A stretch of DNA of 5,749 nt from Akkermansiaceae bacterium UBA7890 (GCA_002501065.1 DLRK01000069.1:1-5749), one strand, 5' to 3'; numbered from the stretch's first letter, positions 1 through 5,505 are shown. Numbers and translations: made by a program. The notes: generated by a model from the letters alone, not told the origin.

Positions 1-579
1 GTCCTCTTTCGCAGGCAAGGGTGGAGGACCGGAGTTCGGGAGAGATGGAGGACCGGAGCTCGGCAGAGATGGGGGACCGGAGTTCGGCAGAGATGGAAGC
101 GGATGCAGGGGAATTCTTGATGGGCCCACGGTCTGAAGGATGATTTCCTTTGCGCTCTTGGAGAACTTGTGCAGGTCGTATGGTAGTGATGGAACTTCTC
201 CGTACACTCCTCCGTTCTTCACATTTCCAACGAGCACATTGCCACCGCCACCTTTAAGGCGGAATATTCCAAACAATCCGAAACTATCCGCAGACAAGGT
301 CTCGGAAACTTGCGGTGATACATCCTCTGCTAAGAGACACAAAAGAAAACATCTTCCCAATATGAGGCTCTTTGATCTGTTGCTTATACTTTCGAAGTTG
401 ACCTTCCACATGTTCACTGTTGTTCCATCAAGAAGAGGCAACACCTTGATCAGGACATTCCATTTCGCGAGGAAGCGACGTTCGCCTACCAGGTCAAACT
501 CGATTCCAAAATGGCTCCCTGGCTGTAGGTTTTTCCAGCCGGCCTCTTCGAAACCGCTTTTTACCGGATCAATATTCAC
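1..579 (-). CDS. Unrecognised protein with proline-rich linker, N-terminal 193 codons only
   Basis: This reading frame is open for 193 codons from GTG at 579 to the left edge, where the gene continues outside the window. The GTG is the first usual start after an in-frame TGA at 585-583. Residues 1-155 look like a folded domain: a predicted strand around GIEFDL and KWNVLIKV (24-46), a helix, a hydrophobic segment GRCFLLCLLAEDVSP (75-89), then RLKGGGGNVLVG (107-118) and GEVPSLPYDLHKFS (127-140). Residues 163-186 are three copies of the octapeptide SLPNSGPP (the middle one SLPSSGPP), followed by PLPAKED. This looks like a flexible linker to a further domain lying outside. No signal peptide or membrane segment is obvious, so a cytoplasmic protein is likely. 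I do not recognise the family. The strand-helix-strand order loosely recalls restriction-endonuclease-like folds, but no catalytic set is visible. GC is low (about 42% by hand count over 301-420), unlike the adjacent nitrilase gene, which may mean transfer. Confidence 0.75.
   Translation of the reverse strand, partial: MNIDPVKSGFEEAGWKNLQPGSHFGIEFDLVGERRFLAKWNVLIKVLPLLDGTTVNMWKVNFESISNRSKSLILGRCFLLCLLAEDVSPQVSETLSADSFGLFGIFRLKGGGGNVLVGNVKNGGVYGEVPSLPYDLHKFSKSAKEIILQTVGPSRIPLHPLPSLPNSGPPSLPSSGPPSLPNSGPPPLPAKED
22..94. repeat. 24-bp tandem repeat, three units, coding for SLPNSGPP
   Basis: Three consecutive 24-bp units lie at 23-46, 47-70 and 71-94. They differ from each other at only two or three positions, and the core ACCGGAG-TCGG-AGAGAT is shared. 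Twenty-four bases equal eight codons, so copy-number change would keep the frame. On the minus strand the units encode SLPNSGPP, SLPSSGPP and SLPNSGPP in the partial gene that covers this region. Degenerate traces continue to the left (PPLPA), so the array may extend slightly. Confidence 0.9.
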
Positions 580-612
580 CTCTCAAGTGTAGGGCGAATC
601 GTCCGCGAGGTC

Positions 613-618
613 ATTATA
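613..618 (-). promoter_or_regulatory. Possible -10 box (TATAAT) for the gene starting at 579
   Basis: The minus strand reads a perfect TATAAT at 618-613, about 34 bases upstream of the GTG start at 579, which leaves room for a short leader. It lies in a locally AT-rich stretch between GC-rich flanks. No convincing -35 hexamer sits 16-18 bases upstream, so the call rests on the -10 match and its position alone. Downstream of it a 12-codon ORF (ATG at about 615) ends in a TGA that overlaps the GTG start. Confidence 0.3.
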
Positions 619-637
619 ATAAGGCGCTAGCTATGTA

Positions 638-679
638 AGGGGATCCAACCACCTCCGCATCATGGCACAGGAACCAGGG
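638..679 (+). repeat. Dispersed repeat, copy A
   Basis: This is one of four related copies in the window. The best conserved part is CCGCATCA (655-662), a short variable stretch, then GGAACCAGGG (670-679). Over these 25 bases it matches copies B and C at 21 positions each. To the left, AGGGGA (638-643) followed by a C/A-rich spacer also resembles copy C. It lies 43 bp beyond the stop codon of the nitrilase gene, between that gene and the next one on the minus strand. Confidence 0.7.
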
Positions 680-721
680 CGGGGGCGACCTTGCGATGGT
701 CTGACGCGTCGGCAGGGTTCC

Positions 722-1690
722 CTATTCCTCGTCCTCGCGGGAAAACCGCACGTGTCGAGTGTCGCGCTCGCTGCCCGTCGATTCGGTCAAATGTTGATAC
801 AACTCGGGGCGACGGCTCCTGATCCAGCGAACCCCGGTACACATTTTGCGAACAGCCGGATCGAGGTCGGCCACCACCATGTCGTCGCACGCCTTCCAAG
901 TCTCTGCAAGGACGTCGCCATAGGGGTCGAGGATCATGGCGTTGCCCGTACGCACCTCGTTGTCGTCCTGTCCTACTCCGTTGCTGAAGATAAGAAAGAT
1001 TCCGTTGTCGTGGGCTCTGGCGGGCAGCCATTTCATCAACCATTCCCGGCCCTTGGGCCCCTTGAACTCAACCTCGATGGCCTCGGAATCCTCCTTCCTG
1101 TTCTTCCAAAGCTCGAGATCAATGGCTCCCATGCAACGGGGGCTCGGCGTGTCGCATCCTCCGGTCTGGTGTGGAGCCAGCAACACCTCGGCGCCGCGCA
1201 GGGCGGTGGAACGAACGTTTTCCCCGATGTTGCAGTCATAACAGATAAGAATGCCCGCCTTGGTGCCGTTGGGCAGATCGAATACGGTGTAGTCTGAGCC
1301 CGAGTCCATGTGCTCGCTGATGAAAGTGTGCAATTTGCGATGGCAAACAGTCCGGCCATCCGGCATGGCCACGACGTAGGCATTGTGCAGTCGATCGTCA
1401 TTTCCTCGCTCGATCAGGCCCGCCCCAATCGTCATGCCATGCTCGGAAGCAAGTGAGAGCAGGACTTCGGTCGAGGGGCCGTCAGGAACAGGCTCGGCCA
1501 AAGCATCAATTTCCTCACGGGAGAGATTCCGTACGTGCCAGTATCCCGTGATGCACATTTCTGGAAAAACCATGAGGTCAACCTGTTCGGCGGCGGCTTG
1601 AGCCGCGAATGATCGAACGATGGCTAAATTGGTCTCCTTGTCACCGGGCAGGTGTTGAAACTGGACGGATGCAACCCGCAACGCGTTCAT
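722..1690 (-). CDS. Carbon-nitrogen hydrolase (nitrilase superfamily)
   Basis: A 322-residue member of the nitrilase superfamily, cytoplasmic enzymes that hydrolyse amide or nitrile C-N bonds through a cysteine thioester intermediate. The triad is visible in order and context: Glu44 in VFPEMCITGY, Lys119 in CHRKLH and Cys150 in ILICYDCNIGENVR, followed by the usual GAEVLLAP strand. The segment of about 50 residues from HQTGGC (174) to PARAHDNGIFLIFSN (223-237) holds a charged insertion, which makes the protein longer than minimal amidases of about 260-280 residues. The C-terminal tail carries RRPELYQHLT and then a charged, probably disordered end. The N-terminus (ALRVASVQFQ) fits the family directly after the ATG, so the start at 1690 is preferred; a TTG at codon 4 is an alternative. 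The substrate cannot be read from sequence: N-carbamoyl compounds, omega-amides or other amides are all possible. Neighbours give no pathway clue. The start codon is inside a strong inverted repeat. Confidence 0.93.
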   Translation of the reverse strand: MNALRVASVQFQHLPGDKETNLAIVRSFAAQAAAEQVDLMVFPEMCITGYWHVRNLSREEIDALAEPVPDGPSTEVLLSLASEHGMTIGAGLIERGNDDRLHNAYVVAMPDGRTVCHRKLHTFISEHMDSGSDYTVFDLPNGTKAGILICYDCNIGENVRSTALRGAEVLLAPHQTGGCDTPSPRCMGAIDLELWKNRKEDSEAIEVEFKGPKGREWLMKWLPARAHDNGIFLIFSNGVGQDDNEVRTGNAMILDPYGDVLAETWKACDDMVVADLDPAVRKMCTGVRWIRSRRPELYQHLTESTGSERDTRHVRFSREDEE

Positions 1691-1711
1691 GGGGGTAGAT
1701 GACCCCCCATG
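1688..1711 (-). promoter_or_regulatory. Inverted repeat enclosing the nitrilase start codon, with a mini-ORF
   Basis: CATGGGGG (1688-1695) and CCCCCATG (1704-1711) form a perfect 8-bp inverted repeat around an 8-base loop. In the minus-strand transcript the 3' arm contains the nitrilase ATG (1690-1688), and the 5' arm contains a G-run, the nearest purine-rich stretch that could act as a ribosome site, plus another ATG (1710-1708). That upstream ATG opens a 7-residue ORF, MGGHLPP, whose TGA overlaps the nitrilase ATG as ATGA. A folded stem would hide the start codon, and translation of the mini-ORF would open it. The structure is seen in the sequence; the regulatory role is inferred. Confidence 0.5.
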
Positions 1712-1993
1712 CGAATTCAGCGCAACTCAAAAGGTTGCTTGGAAAAGAATCCACGGGTGAGTCTGTCAGGGAGAGGGGCAGGGTAGGCACTCTTTGCCCG
1801 CGCTGGTGCATGGATATATCATCCCGCGGAGAAATTCCTGGGAAGGCAGGGGAAGCGACATCCCCATCAGGGTGCGGGGCTGCTGCACGCTGAACTGGAA
1901 AAGGCAGCATCCTCGGCAGGCCCGAACTCAAGGCAGATGCGACGATCTGCCACCGGAAAGGATTCAGGGTTCACGATTAAGGGAGGGTCTCCC
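1712..1993. other. Intergenic region between the helix-rich gene and the nitrilase gene
   Basis: About 280 bp without a believable gene. Several short ORFs cross it on both strands, but none looks like a protein. It contains repeat copy D (1844-1878) and a small 5-bp hairpin GCAAC/GTTGC with a 7-base loop (1722-1738). A promoter for the nitrilase gene should lie here on the minus strand. GATATA-like sequence near 1811-1820 is the only AT-rich candidate, and it has no good -35 partner. Confidence 0.5.
1844..1878 (+). repeat. Dispersed repeat, copy D (partial)
   Basis: AGGCAGGGGA (1844-1853), GCGACAT, CCCC and ATCAGGGTGCGGG (1866-1878) match copy C almost base for base with a two-base gap. The right-hand GGAACCAGGG part found in copies A-C is missing, so this copy is truncated or diverged. 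It lies 116 bp beyond the stop codon of the helix-rich gene. The GGGG/CCCC arms separated by 9 bases (minus strand) are shared with copy C. Confidence 0.6.
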
Positions 1994-3067
1994 CTACGGC
2001 TTGTTTGCTGTCGGGTTGTCTGACTCCGCGTTCGGCCCTCCCGCCGCAAGGCTCTTCAGCTCTTTCAGCCAATTTGGCGCTTCCGAATGGGCAAGGTTTT
2101 CGCGGATGATACGCCCGAGAGTCTGGAGAGACGACGCCGCGTTCGGTCCGTAGAGCAGGGCGTCTCGATTCTTGCCCCAATGTAAAACAGGGAGGCGGTC
2201 CTTCCTGAAGTCTTCTCCCGAAATCTTCTTCTGACGGGTATCCTCGCGCTGCTGTTCCCTTTTGCTGTCCCGGCCATCGAGTCCAAAGCGACGGGCGATA
2301 TCTTCTGGAATTCCTGCAGGAAGGTCGACCGGGAGGCCGAGGGCTCCCCCGCGACCTGCAACCTCAAGAGTTTTGCTCTCATGGACGATGCGCTTGTCCC
2401 AGGCTGCCTGTAACGCGGGATGGTTTTTTTCTTTACGAAAGTGTGGGAGAATCACCCCGTCGTAGACTGCGCTGATCGGCAGCGGTGCGTCTATCCACTT
2501 CTCCAGCGGCGGCATGGTCAGGGTCAGTTTGAGCCGATCCGCGAACACCGACTCGAGAGCTGGCGTGATGAGAATTCGCCGGTGACCCTCGAGCTTGTCG
2601 AAGTCTCTAGTTAGATCATCGTAGTAGTCGATCAGCAGCGGCATCACTTTCTTCACTCCGGCCGCTTCATCCCCCTCGAGAGCAACCGCAAGGGTAAGCA
2701 GCAGAAACTTCGCCTGATATTGCAGGGCGGCCACGTGTTCGGTGCTCTTGAGTCGATCCTCGTTGCGCTCCCGCCACTCTCGCCATTCGGACTCGCGTTT
2801 CCCCACGGCGTCGAACTGCAGTTCCTTGATACAGGCCATGTAATATTGAGAGGTGGCCTTGGGGCTTTTAAGAATGGCCTGCAGAGTGCTGACAGCGCGT
2901 GAGTTATTGGTGGCAGAGCTGCCGTGCAACTTTTGATGTAGCTCTTCGATCATCTGATTGACCTGTGTCTTCTCCGCGGGAGTGAGGCTCTGGGCCGAGC
3001 TGGAGCTATAAACCAGCATTGTTGCGGAGAATGCGATGGCGGGGAGCATGCTAGGCGTTCTCATCAT
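1994..3067 (-). CDS. Secreted helix-rich protein of unknown function
   Basis: I do not recognise this 357-residue protein. I chose the ATG at 3067, or the adjacent ATG at 3064, because it directly precedes a signal peptide, MMRTPSMLPAIAFSATMLVYSSSSAQ, with likely cleavage after Ala25 or Gln26. The frame is open back to a GTG at 3112, but those extra 15 residues would bury the signal. The mature part is mostly helical and charged. It includes TPAEKTQVNQMIEELHQKL (29-47), a segment rich in Trp, Arg and Glu (EWREWRERNEDRL, 94-106), a hydrophobic helix (AKFLLLTLAVALEG, 119-132), a charged linker (around 266-290), and a compact C-terminal stretch LPVLHWGKNRDALLYG followed by NWLKELKSL (292-340). 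No catalytic motif is evident. It probably acts in the periplasm or outside the cell. It starts 49 bp after the propeller gene on the same strand, so the two may be co-transcribed. No Shine-Dalgarno sequence is visible. Confidence 0.82.
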   Translation of the reverse strand: MMRTPSMLPAIAFSATMLVYSSSSAQSLTPAEKTQVNQMIEELHQKLHGSSATNNSRAVSTLQAILKSPKATSQYYMACIKELQFDAVGKRESEWREWRERNEDRLKSTEHVAALQYQAKFLLLTLAVALEGDEAAGVKKVMPLLIDYYDDLTRDFDKLEGHRRILITPALESVFADRLKLTLTMPPLEKWIDAPLPISAVYDGVILPHFRKEKNHPALQAAWDKRIVHESKTLEVAGRGGALGLPVDLPAGIPEDIARRFGLDGRDSKREQQREDTRQKKISGEDFRKDRLPVLHWGKNRDALLYGPNAASSLQTLGRIIRENLAHSEAPNWLKELKSLAAGGPNAESDNPTANKP

Positions 3068-3094
3068 GCCGACAGGCATACCACACTGCCGAAC

Positions 3095-3136
3095 GGAAGG
3101 GAAGGCCAGCACCGCATCAGGGTGCAGGAATCAGGG
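3095..3136 (+). repeat. Dispersed repeat, copy B, overlapping the end of the propeller gene
   Basis: CCGCATCAGG (3112-3121), GTGCAGGAATCAGGG (3122-3136) and a purine-rich left flank (3095-3106) align with the other copies. The 25-base core matches copies A and C at 21 positions each. It reaches into the coding region at 3117, so the last residues (SLIPAP) and the TGA stop of the propeller gene are encoded by the repeat. It then fills most of the 49-bp gap to the next gene. Confidence 0.7.
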
Positions 3137-4073
3137 AGCGGGGCGGTTTTGCCTCTGCCAGCGGGAAAACGGCGACACGCATAATTGAATTCTGGTTCCA
3201 ATGCTCTGAATGAGTGGCCCCAAAGTAGAGCATGTGACCGTTTGCATCGGCGAACAAGAATGGCGTGACATGTCCGTGAGGCGAGGTCTGCTGATCTTTT
3301 GGAAGAAGTAATCCCTCGTTTATCCACAAAATGCCATCGTTGCTCGATGCCCATTTCGTCCCGGCTCTCGATTCGATCAGCATGACGTAACGGCCATCGA
3401 CAAGCGATACGTGGATGCCGCCAGCGTCGTTGGCAAACACATAACTATCGCGGCGTTTCCACGTTCTGCCGTCTTGGGACACCGCGTATCCAACATACCG
3501 TTTTGATGTTCGCGATTTGGGAGCCGTTTGGTCTGGTGCGCCGACAGGGAGGTCTGCCCGGCCATCGAACCACAGATGAAACGCCTTGCCGTCATGGATC
3601 ACGCTCGGTCGCCCAACTAGAAGCGAGTCCCACTTTGATTTTTTGCGCGCGGACAAGACGGGACCCTGATCTTTCCAGCTTCGTCCGTCGGTGGAAATGG
3701 CCAAGGCGATACAGTCCGTCACGCCTGCGTTTGCACGGGTGTAATACATATAGAATTGATCATTCACAATCACCACAGATGGATCGTTTACGTGGTTGAT
3801 CCCATCCGGGGAAAATACGACGCCTCGTGGGTTCCATGAATTCTGATCTGTGGAAGTTGCGAGATGAATACGATCGTGCCCATCCCGTCCCTGCCCGCCG
3901 TAATACATGAGCAGGCCGTTGCCTTGTCGGACAATATGGGCAGCGTAGACGTTGCCTTCGCCATGAGGTCCTTCAGAAGTGGGGCCTTCGCCGCGGATCA
4001 CGGTTATGGGATCGCCTGCGATCGCGAACTTGGTTGCGTTTAGAATGATCAGTATTGGGAAGAGGTGGCGCAT
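3117..4073 (-). CDS. Secreted five-bladed beta-propeller protein, GH43/GH32-like
   Basis: A 318-residue exported protein: residues 1-19 (MRHLFPILIILNATKFAIA) form a signal peptide. The rest shows the repeated pattern of glycoside-hydrolase beta-propellers of the GH43/GH32/GH68 type, in which each blade has a strand such as LLMYYGG or FYMYYTR, then a strand ending in an ATSTDGxSW motif. Copies of that motif are LATSTDQNSW (71-80), LAISTDGRSW (124-133), YAVSQDGRTW (196-205) and ASSNDGILW (242-250). Conserved-looking acidic and arginine positions at blade starts include Asp97 (VNDPSVV) and Arg155 (GRPSVI). The final blade holds HGHVTPFLFADANGHMLYFGA (266-286). Such proteins usually cleave or bind plant or algal polysaccharides. 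Catalytic acids cannot be assigned safely, so it may be a hydrolase, a sugar-binding protein or an inactive homologue. The C-terminus (SLIPAP) comes from a dispersed repeat. No Shine-Dalgarno sequence precedes the ATG. Confidence 0.85.
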   Translation of the reverse strand: MRHLFPILIILNATKFAIAGDPITVIRGEGPTSEGPHGEGNVYAAHIVRQGNGLLMYYGGQGRDGHDRIHLATSTDQNSWNPRGVVFSPDGINHVNDPSVVIVNDQFYMYYTRANAGVTDCIALAISTDGRSWKDQGPVLSARKKSKWDSLLVGRPSVIHDGKAFHLWFDGRADLPVGAPDQTAPKSRTSKRYVGYAVSQDGRTWKRRDSYVFANDAGGIHVSLVDGRYVMLIESRAGTKWASSNDGILWINEGLLLPKDQQTSPHGHVTPFLFADANGHMLYFGATHSEHWNQNSIMRVAVFPLAEAKPPRSLIPAP

Positions 4074-4355
4074 CGCGTTTGAGGGATAACGTTCAGCATC
4101 ACCGGGTCACCGCCAAGTGCCTCTGACTGAAAGGGAATTGTTTTTTGTCAAGATGCTGGAACGGGCCGGCGAACTGGGGCTGATTCATGGCAGGAGATCC
4201 GGGGATACTGCGACCAAGAAGGGGACTCGATCGATGAATACGAACCGGAGCGATTTCATGATGCCCCACTGCTCTAGCACACTGCGCGATGCAGGGGCAG
4301 TAAAACGAGTGCGCTCCCTCGACGTCCCAACTGATCCCTGTTACATGAACTCTGT
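4074..4355. other. Divergent intergenic region between the propeller and lipoprotein genes
   Basis: This 282-bp gap must hold promoters for both divergent genes. On the minus strand a perfect TTGACA occurs at 4151-4146, but no -10 box lies 16-18 bases downstream. On the plus strand a GATACT at 4204-4209 is a weak -10 candidate. An 80-codon ORF (GTG 4117 to TGA 4359, plus) ends in an ATGA overlap with the lipoprotein gene, and its first part (TERELFFVKMLERAGELGLI) is helix-like. The rest looks random and no ribosome site precedes it, so I do not call it a gene. Confidence 0.45.
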
Positions 4356-4367
4356 ATGACGGGACGT
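4322..4367 (+). promoter_or_regulatory. Inverted repeat around the lipoprotein start codon
   Basis: ACGTCCC (4322-4328) and GGGACGT (4361-4367) are perfect 7-base inverted arms flanking the ATG at 4356. A second pair, GTTACA (4340-4345) and TGTAAC (4367-4372), overlaps the right arm and could form a competing stem. The arms are real, but the loops are long (32 and 21 bases). A role in controlling translation or binding a regulator is only inferred. Confidence 0.25.
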
Positions 4368-5246
4368 GTAACCCTTGTCCTGCTTCCTGCGCTTGGTGCT
4401 CTGCTCGCCGGTTGCGGGGAGAAGGCCGAACCCGCGAGCAAATCGGCCGATGAGTCGTCCGGTCTCAAGGTCACCACGTGGAATCTGCCCGGAGACCCCG
4501 CCTTTGAATCACAGATCCCGGAACGATTCACTCACGTTTATCGAATCGGAAACTTCTACATCATGGGGACCAACCAACGTCCCCGAGAAACCGATCGCGG
4601 AGACAGATCGGGGAAGGAAGTCGTCCTGCAGGCCACCCGCCTCTTCGGCAGCCTGCTAGACACGGATGCTGACGGCCAGATTGATCGACCTGGCTTGCTG
4701 GCAACCATGGGAAAGAATTTCGCCTTTGCCATCGGGGCCGATCGCGCATTGCGTCCCATTGAGGAATCGCTGCACCAGCAGACGGGTCATTACATCATCT
4801 CGATGAAGACGGATATTTGGCCCTTCTTTCCAAACTGGGATGGGACCGGTTTCAAGCTGCAAGGTTTGGACAGTTCGATGTGGCGCCCCGACGGCATGAA
4901 CGCGTTGTGGGAAGAATGCTTTCACGTCTACACCGAAGCATGGAACCGTCACTCCAAGCGGTGGAGTTTCGGCAGGCGAGGACTACTGGGGAGAGCGATG
5001 GCCGCCGACATCAGGGCCGGTCACTACGATATTGCGGAACAGAATCGAATGGAGGAAGGCCACTACGACTGGAGCACGGCCGTCAACGAGTATGTTCACC
5101 AGATTTGGCTGATCAACCAGTCTGGTCAATCGCCGGTCTTGACCACGAATCAGAGAGAAGTGCTGATGTTTCTCCAGGAGACCAAACGATTTCCTCTCAG
5201 GATGAACAAAGATTACGTTCGGAAGCTGGCCGTCAAGGTTCGTTGA
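4356..5246 (+). CDS. Lipoprotein with calcium-loop-like motif and possible metal site
   Basis: A 296-residue lipoprotein of unknown function. The N-terminus MTGRVTLVLLPALGALLAGC ends in a lipobox (LAGC, Cys20), which predicts lipid anchoring in the envelope and supports the ATG at 4356. A short polar linker (21-36) follows. Residues 102-110 read DTDADGQID, the Asp-rich pattern of EF-hand or dockerin-type calcium loops, with Gly at position 12 where EF-hands normally have Glu. The central part holds NALWEECFHVYTEAWNRHS (182-200), in which Glu187, His190 and Glu194 could bind a metal, and later EGHYDWSTAVNEYVHQIW (234-251) with more His, Glu and Asp. This spacing recalls zinc-dependent hydrolases, but the standard HExxH is absent, so enzyme activity is not established. 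Two short tracts, MKTDIWPFFPNWDGTGFKL (150-168) and SSMWRPDGMNALW (173-185), look like conserved core. The gene is divergent from the propeller gene and convergent with the gene at the right edge. No Shine-Dalgarno sequence is seen. Confidence 0.85.
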   Translation: MTGRVTLVLLPALGALLAGCGEKAEPASKSADESSGLKVTTWNLPGDPAFESQIPERFTHVYRIGNFYIMGTNQRPRETDRGDRSGKEVVLQATRLFGSLLDTDADGQIDRPGLLATMGKNFAFAIGADRALRPIEESLHQQTGHYIISMKTDIWPFFPNWDGTGFKLQGLDSSMWRPDGMNALWEECFHVYTEAWNRHSKRWSFGRRGLLGRAMAADIRAGHYDIAEQNRMEEGHYDWSTAVNEYVHQIWLINQSGQSPVLTTNQREVLMFLQETKRFPLRMNKDYVRKLAVKVR

Positions 5247-5282
5247 GCATTGGGAATACTGGTCATTTTTTCAGAGATTGGC

Positions 5283-5317
5283 TGAACCTCGACTTGCTTT
5301 CGAGACCTGAAGGTTCA
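5283..5317 (+). terminator. Hairpin downstream of the lipoprotein gene
   Basis: TGAACCT (5283-5289) and AGGTTCA (5311-5317) are perfect inverted arms. A second pair, CTCGA (5288-5292) and TCGAG (5300-5304), is nested inside with a 7-base loop. It begins 36 bp after the stop codon of the lipoprotein gene. No U-run follows (a T6 run lies before it, near 5265-5270), so intrinsic termination is doubtful. An mRNA-stabilising 3' hairpin is an alternative. Confidence 0.35.
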
Positions 5318-5330
5318 CTCACACGGCTTG

Positions 5331-5375
5331 AGGCAGGGGACGCCACAGCCCCGCATCAGGACGCGGGAACCAGGG
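5331..5375 (+). repeat. Dispersed repeat, copy C
   Basis: This is the fullest copy: AGGCAGGGGA (5331-5340), CGCCACAGCC (5341-5350), CCGCATCAGG (5351-5360) and ACGCGGGAACCAGGG (5361-5375). The left half matches copy D, and the right half matches copies A and B at 21 of 25 positions. Within it, GCGGG/CCCGC and GGGG/CCCC arms could form small hairpins. It lies in the convergent gap after both the plus-strand lipoprotein gene and the minus-strand gene at the right edge. Confidence 0.7.
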
Positions 5376-5434
5376 TGCCGGAAGGCATCGAGAGAAATCT
5401 GCCGGTTAGCGATGGTGGAGCCTGAGCCCTCTGG

Positions 5435-5465
5435 TGCCCGTGTTCAGGGAAGTGATTCATGGGCA
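5435..5465 (+). terminator. Hairpin in the convergent gap near the right-edge gene
   Basis: TGCCCGTG (5435-5442) and CATGGGCA (5458-5465) pair over 8 bases with one G-U wobble on the plus-strand RNA and a 15-base loop. On the minus-strand RNA the wobble becomes an A-C mismatch. It lies 41 bp beyond the stop of the minus-strand gene at the right edge. No T-tract follows on either strand, so a terminator role is weakly supported. Confidence 0.2.
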
Positions 5466-5505
5466 TGTCAGGAGAGAAGGGCCTGTCTGCCACAAAGCGC
5501 CGAAA

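Noticed and set aside
140..592. 150-residue plus-strand ORF
   Set aside because: It is antisense to the left-edge minus-strand gene, whose frame stays open to the edge and reads like a folded protein with an in-frame repeat; this ORF is basic and low in complexity.
662..1297. 211-residue plus-strand ORF
   Set aside because: It lies opposite the nitrilase gene, where the minus frame carries the full catalytic triad; it is a shadow.
3060..3082. Possible fifth repeat copy (CATCATGCCGACAGGCATACC)
   Set aside because: It resembles copy A only with gaps, lacks the CCGCATCA and CCAGGG blocks, and covers the start codon of the helix-rich gene; similarity may be chance.
3068..3112. GTG start at 3112 for the helix-rich protein
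   Set aside because: It would add 15 residues before a clear signal peptide and begins inside the repeat; the ATG at 3067 or 3064 fits better.
4146..4151. Perfect TTGACA on the minus strand upstream of the propeller gene
   Set aside because: No -10-like hexamer lies 16-18 bases downstream, so I do not call a promoter from it.
4117..4359. 80-codon plus-strand ORF overlapping the lipoprotein start as ATGA
   Set aside because: GTG start without ribosome site, and a second half with no protein-like pattern; not enough to call a gene.
638..5375. Integron attC sites or CRISPR repeats as an explanation of the dispersed repeat
   Set aside because: No GTTRRRY/RYYYAAC core sites, no integrase, and spacing of over 1 kb with genes between copies; neither model fits.
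4817..5425. 202-residue plus-strand ORF
   Set aside because: It runs in another frame through the lipoprotein gene and on into the repeat; its composition (many Arg, Gln and Gly) is typical of a shadow frame.
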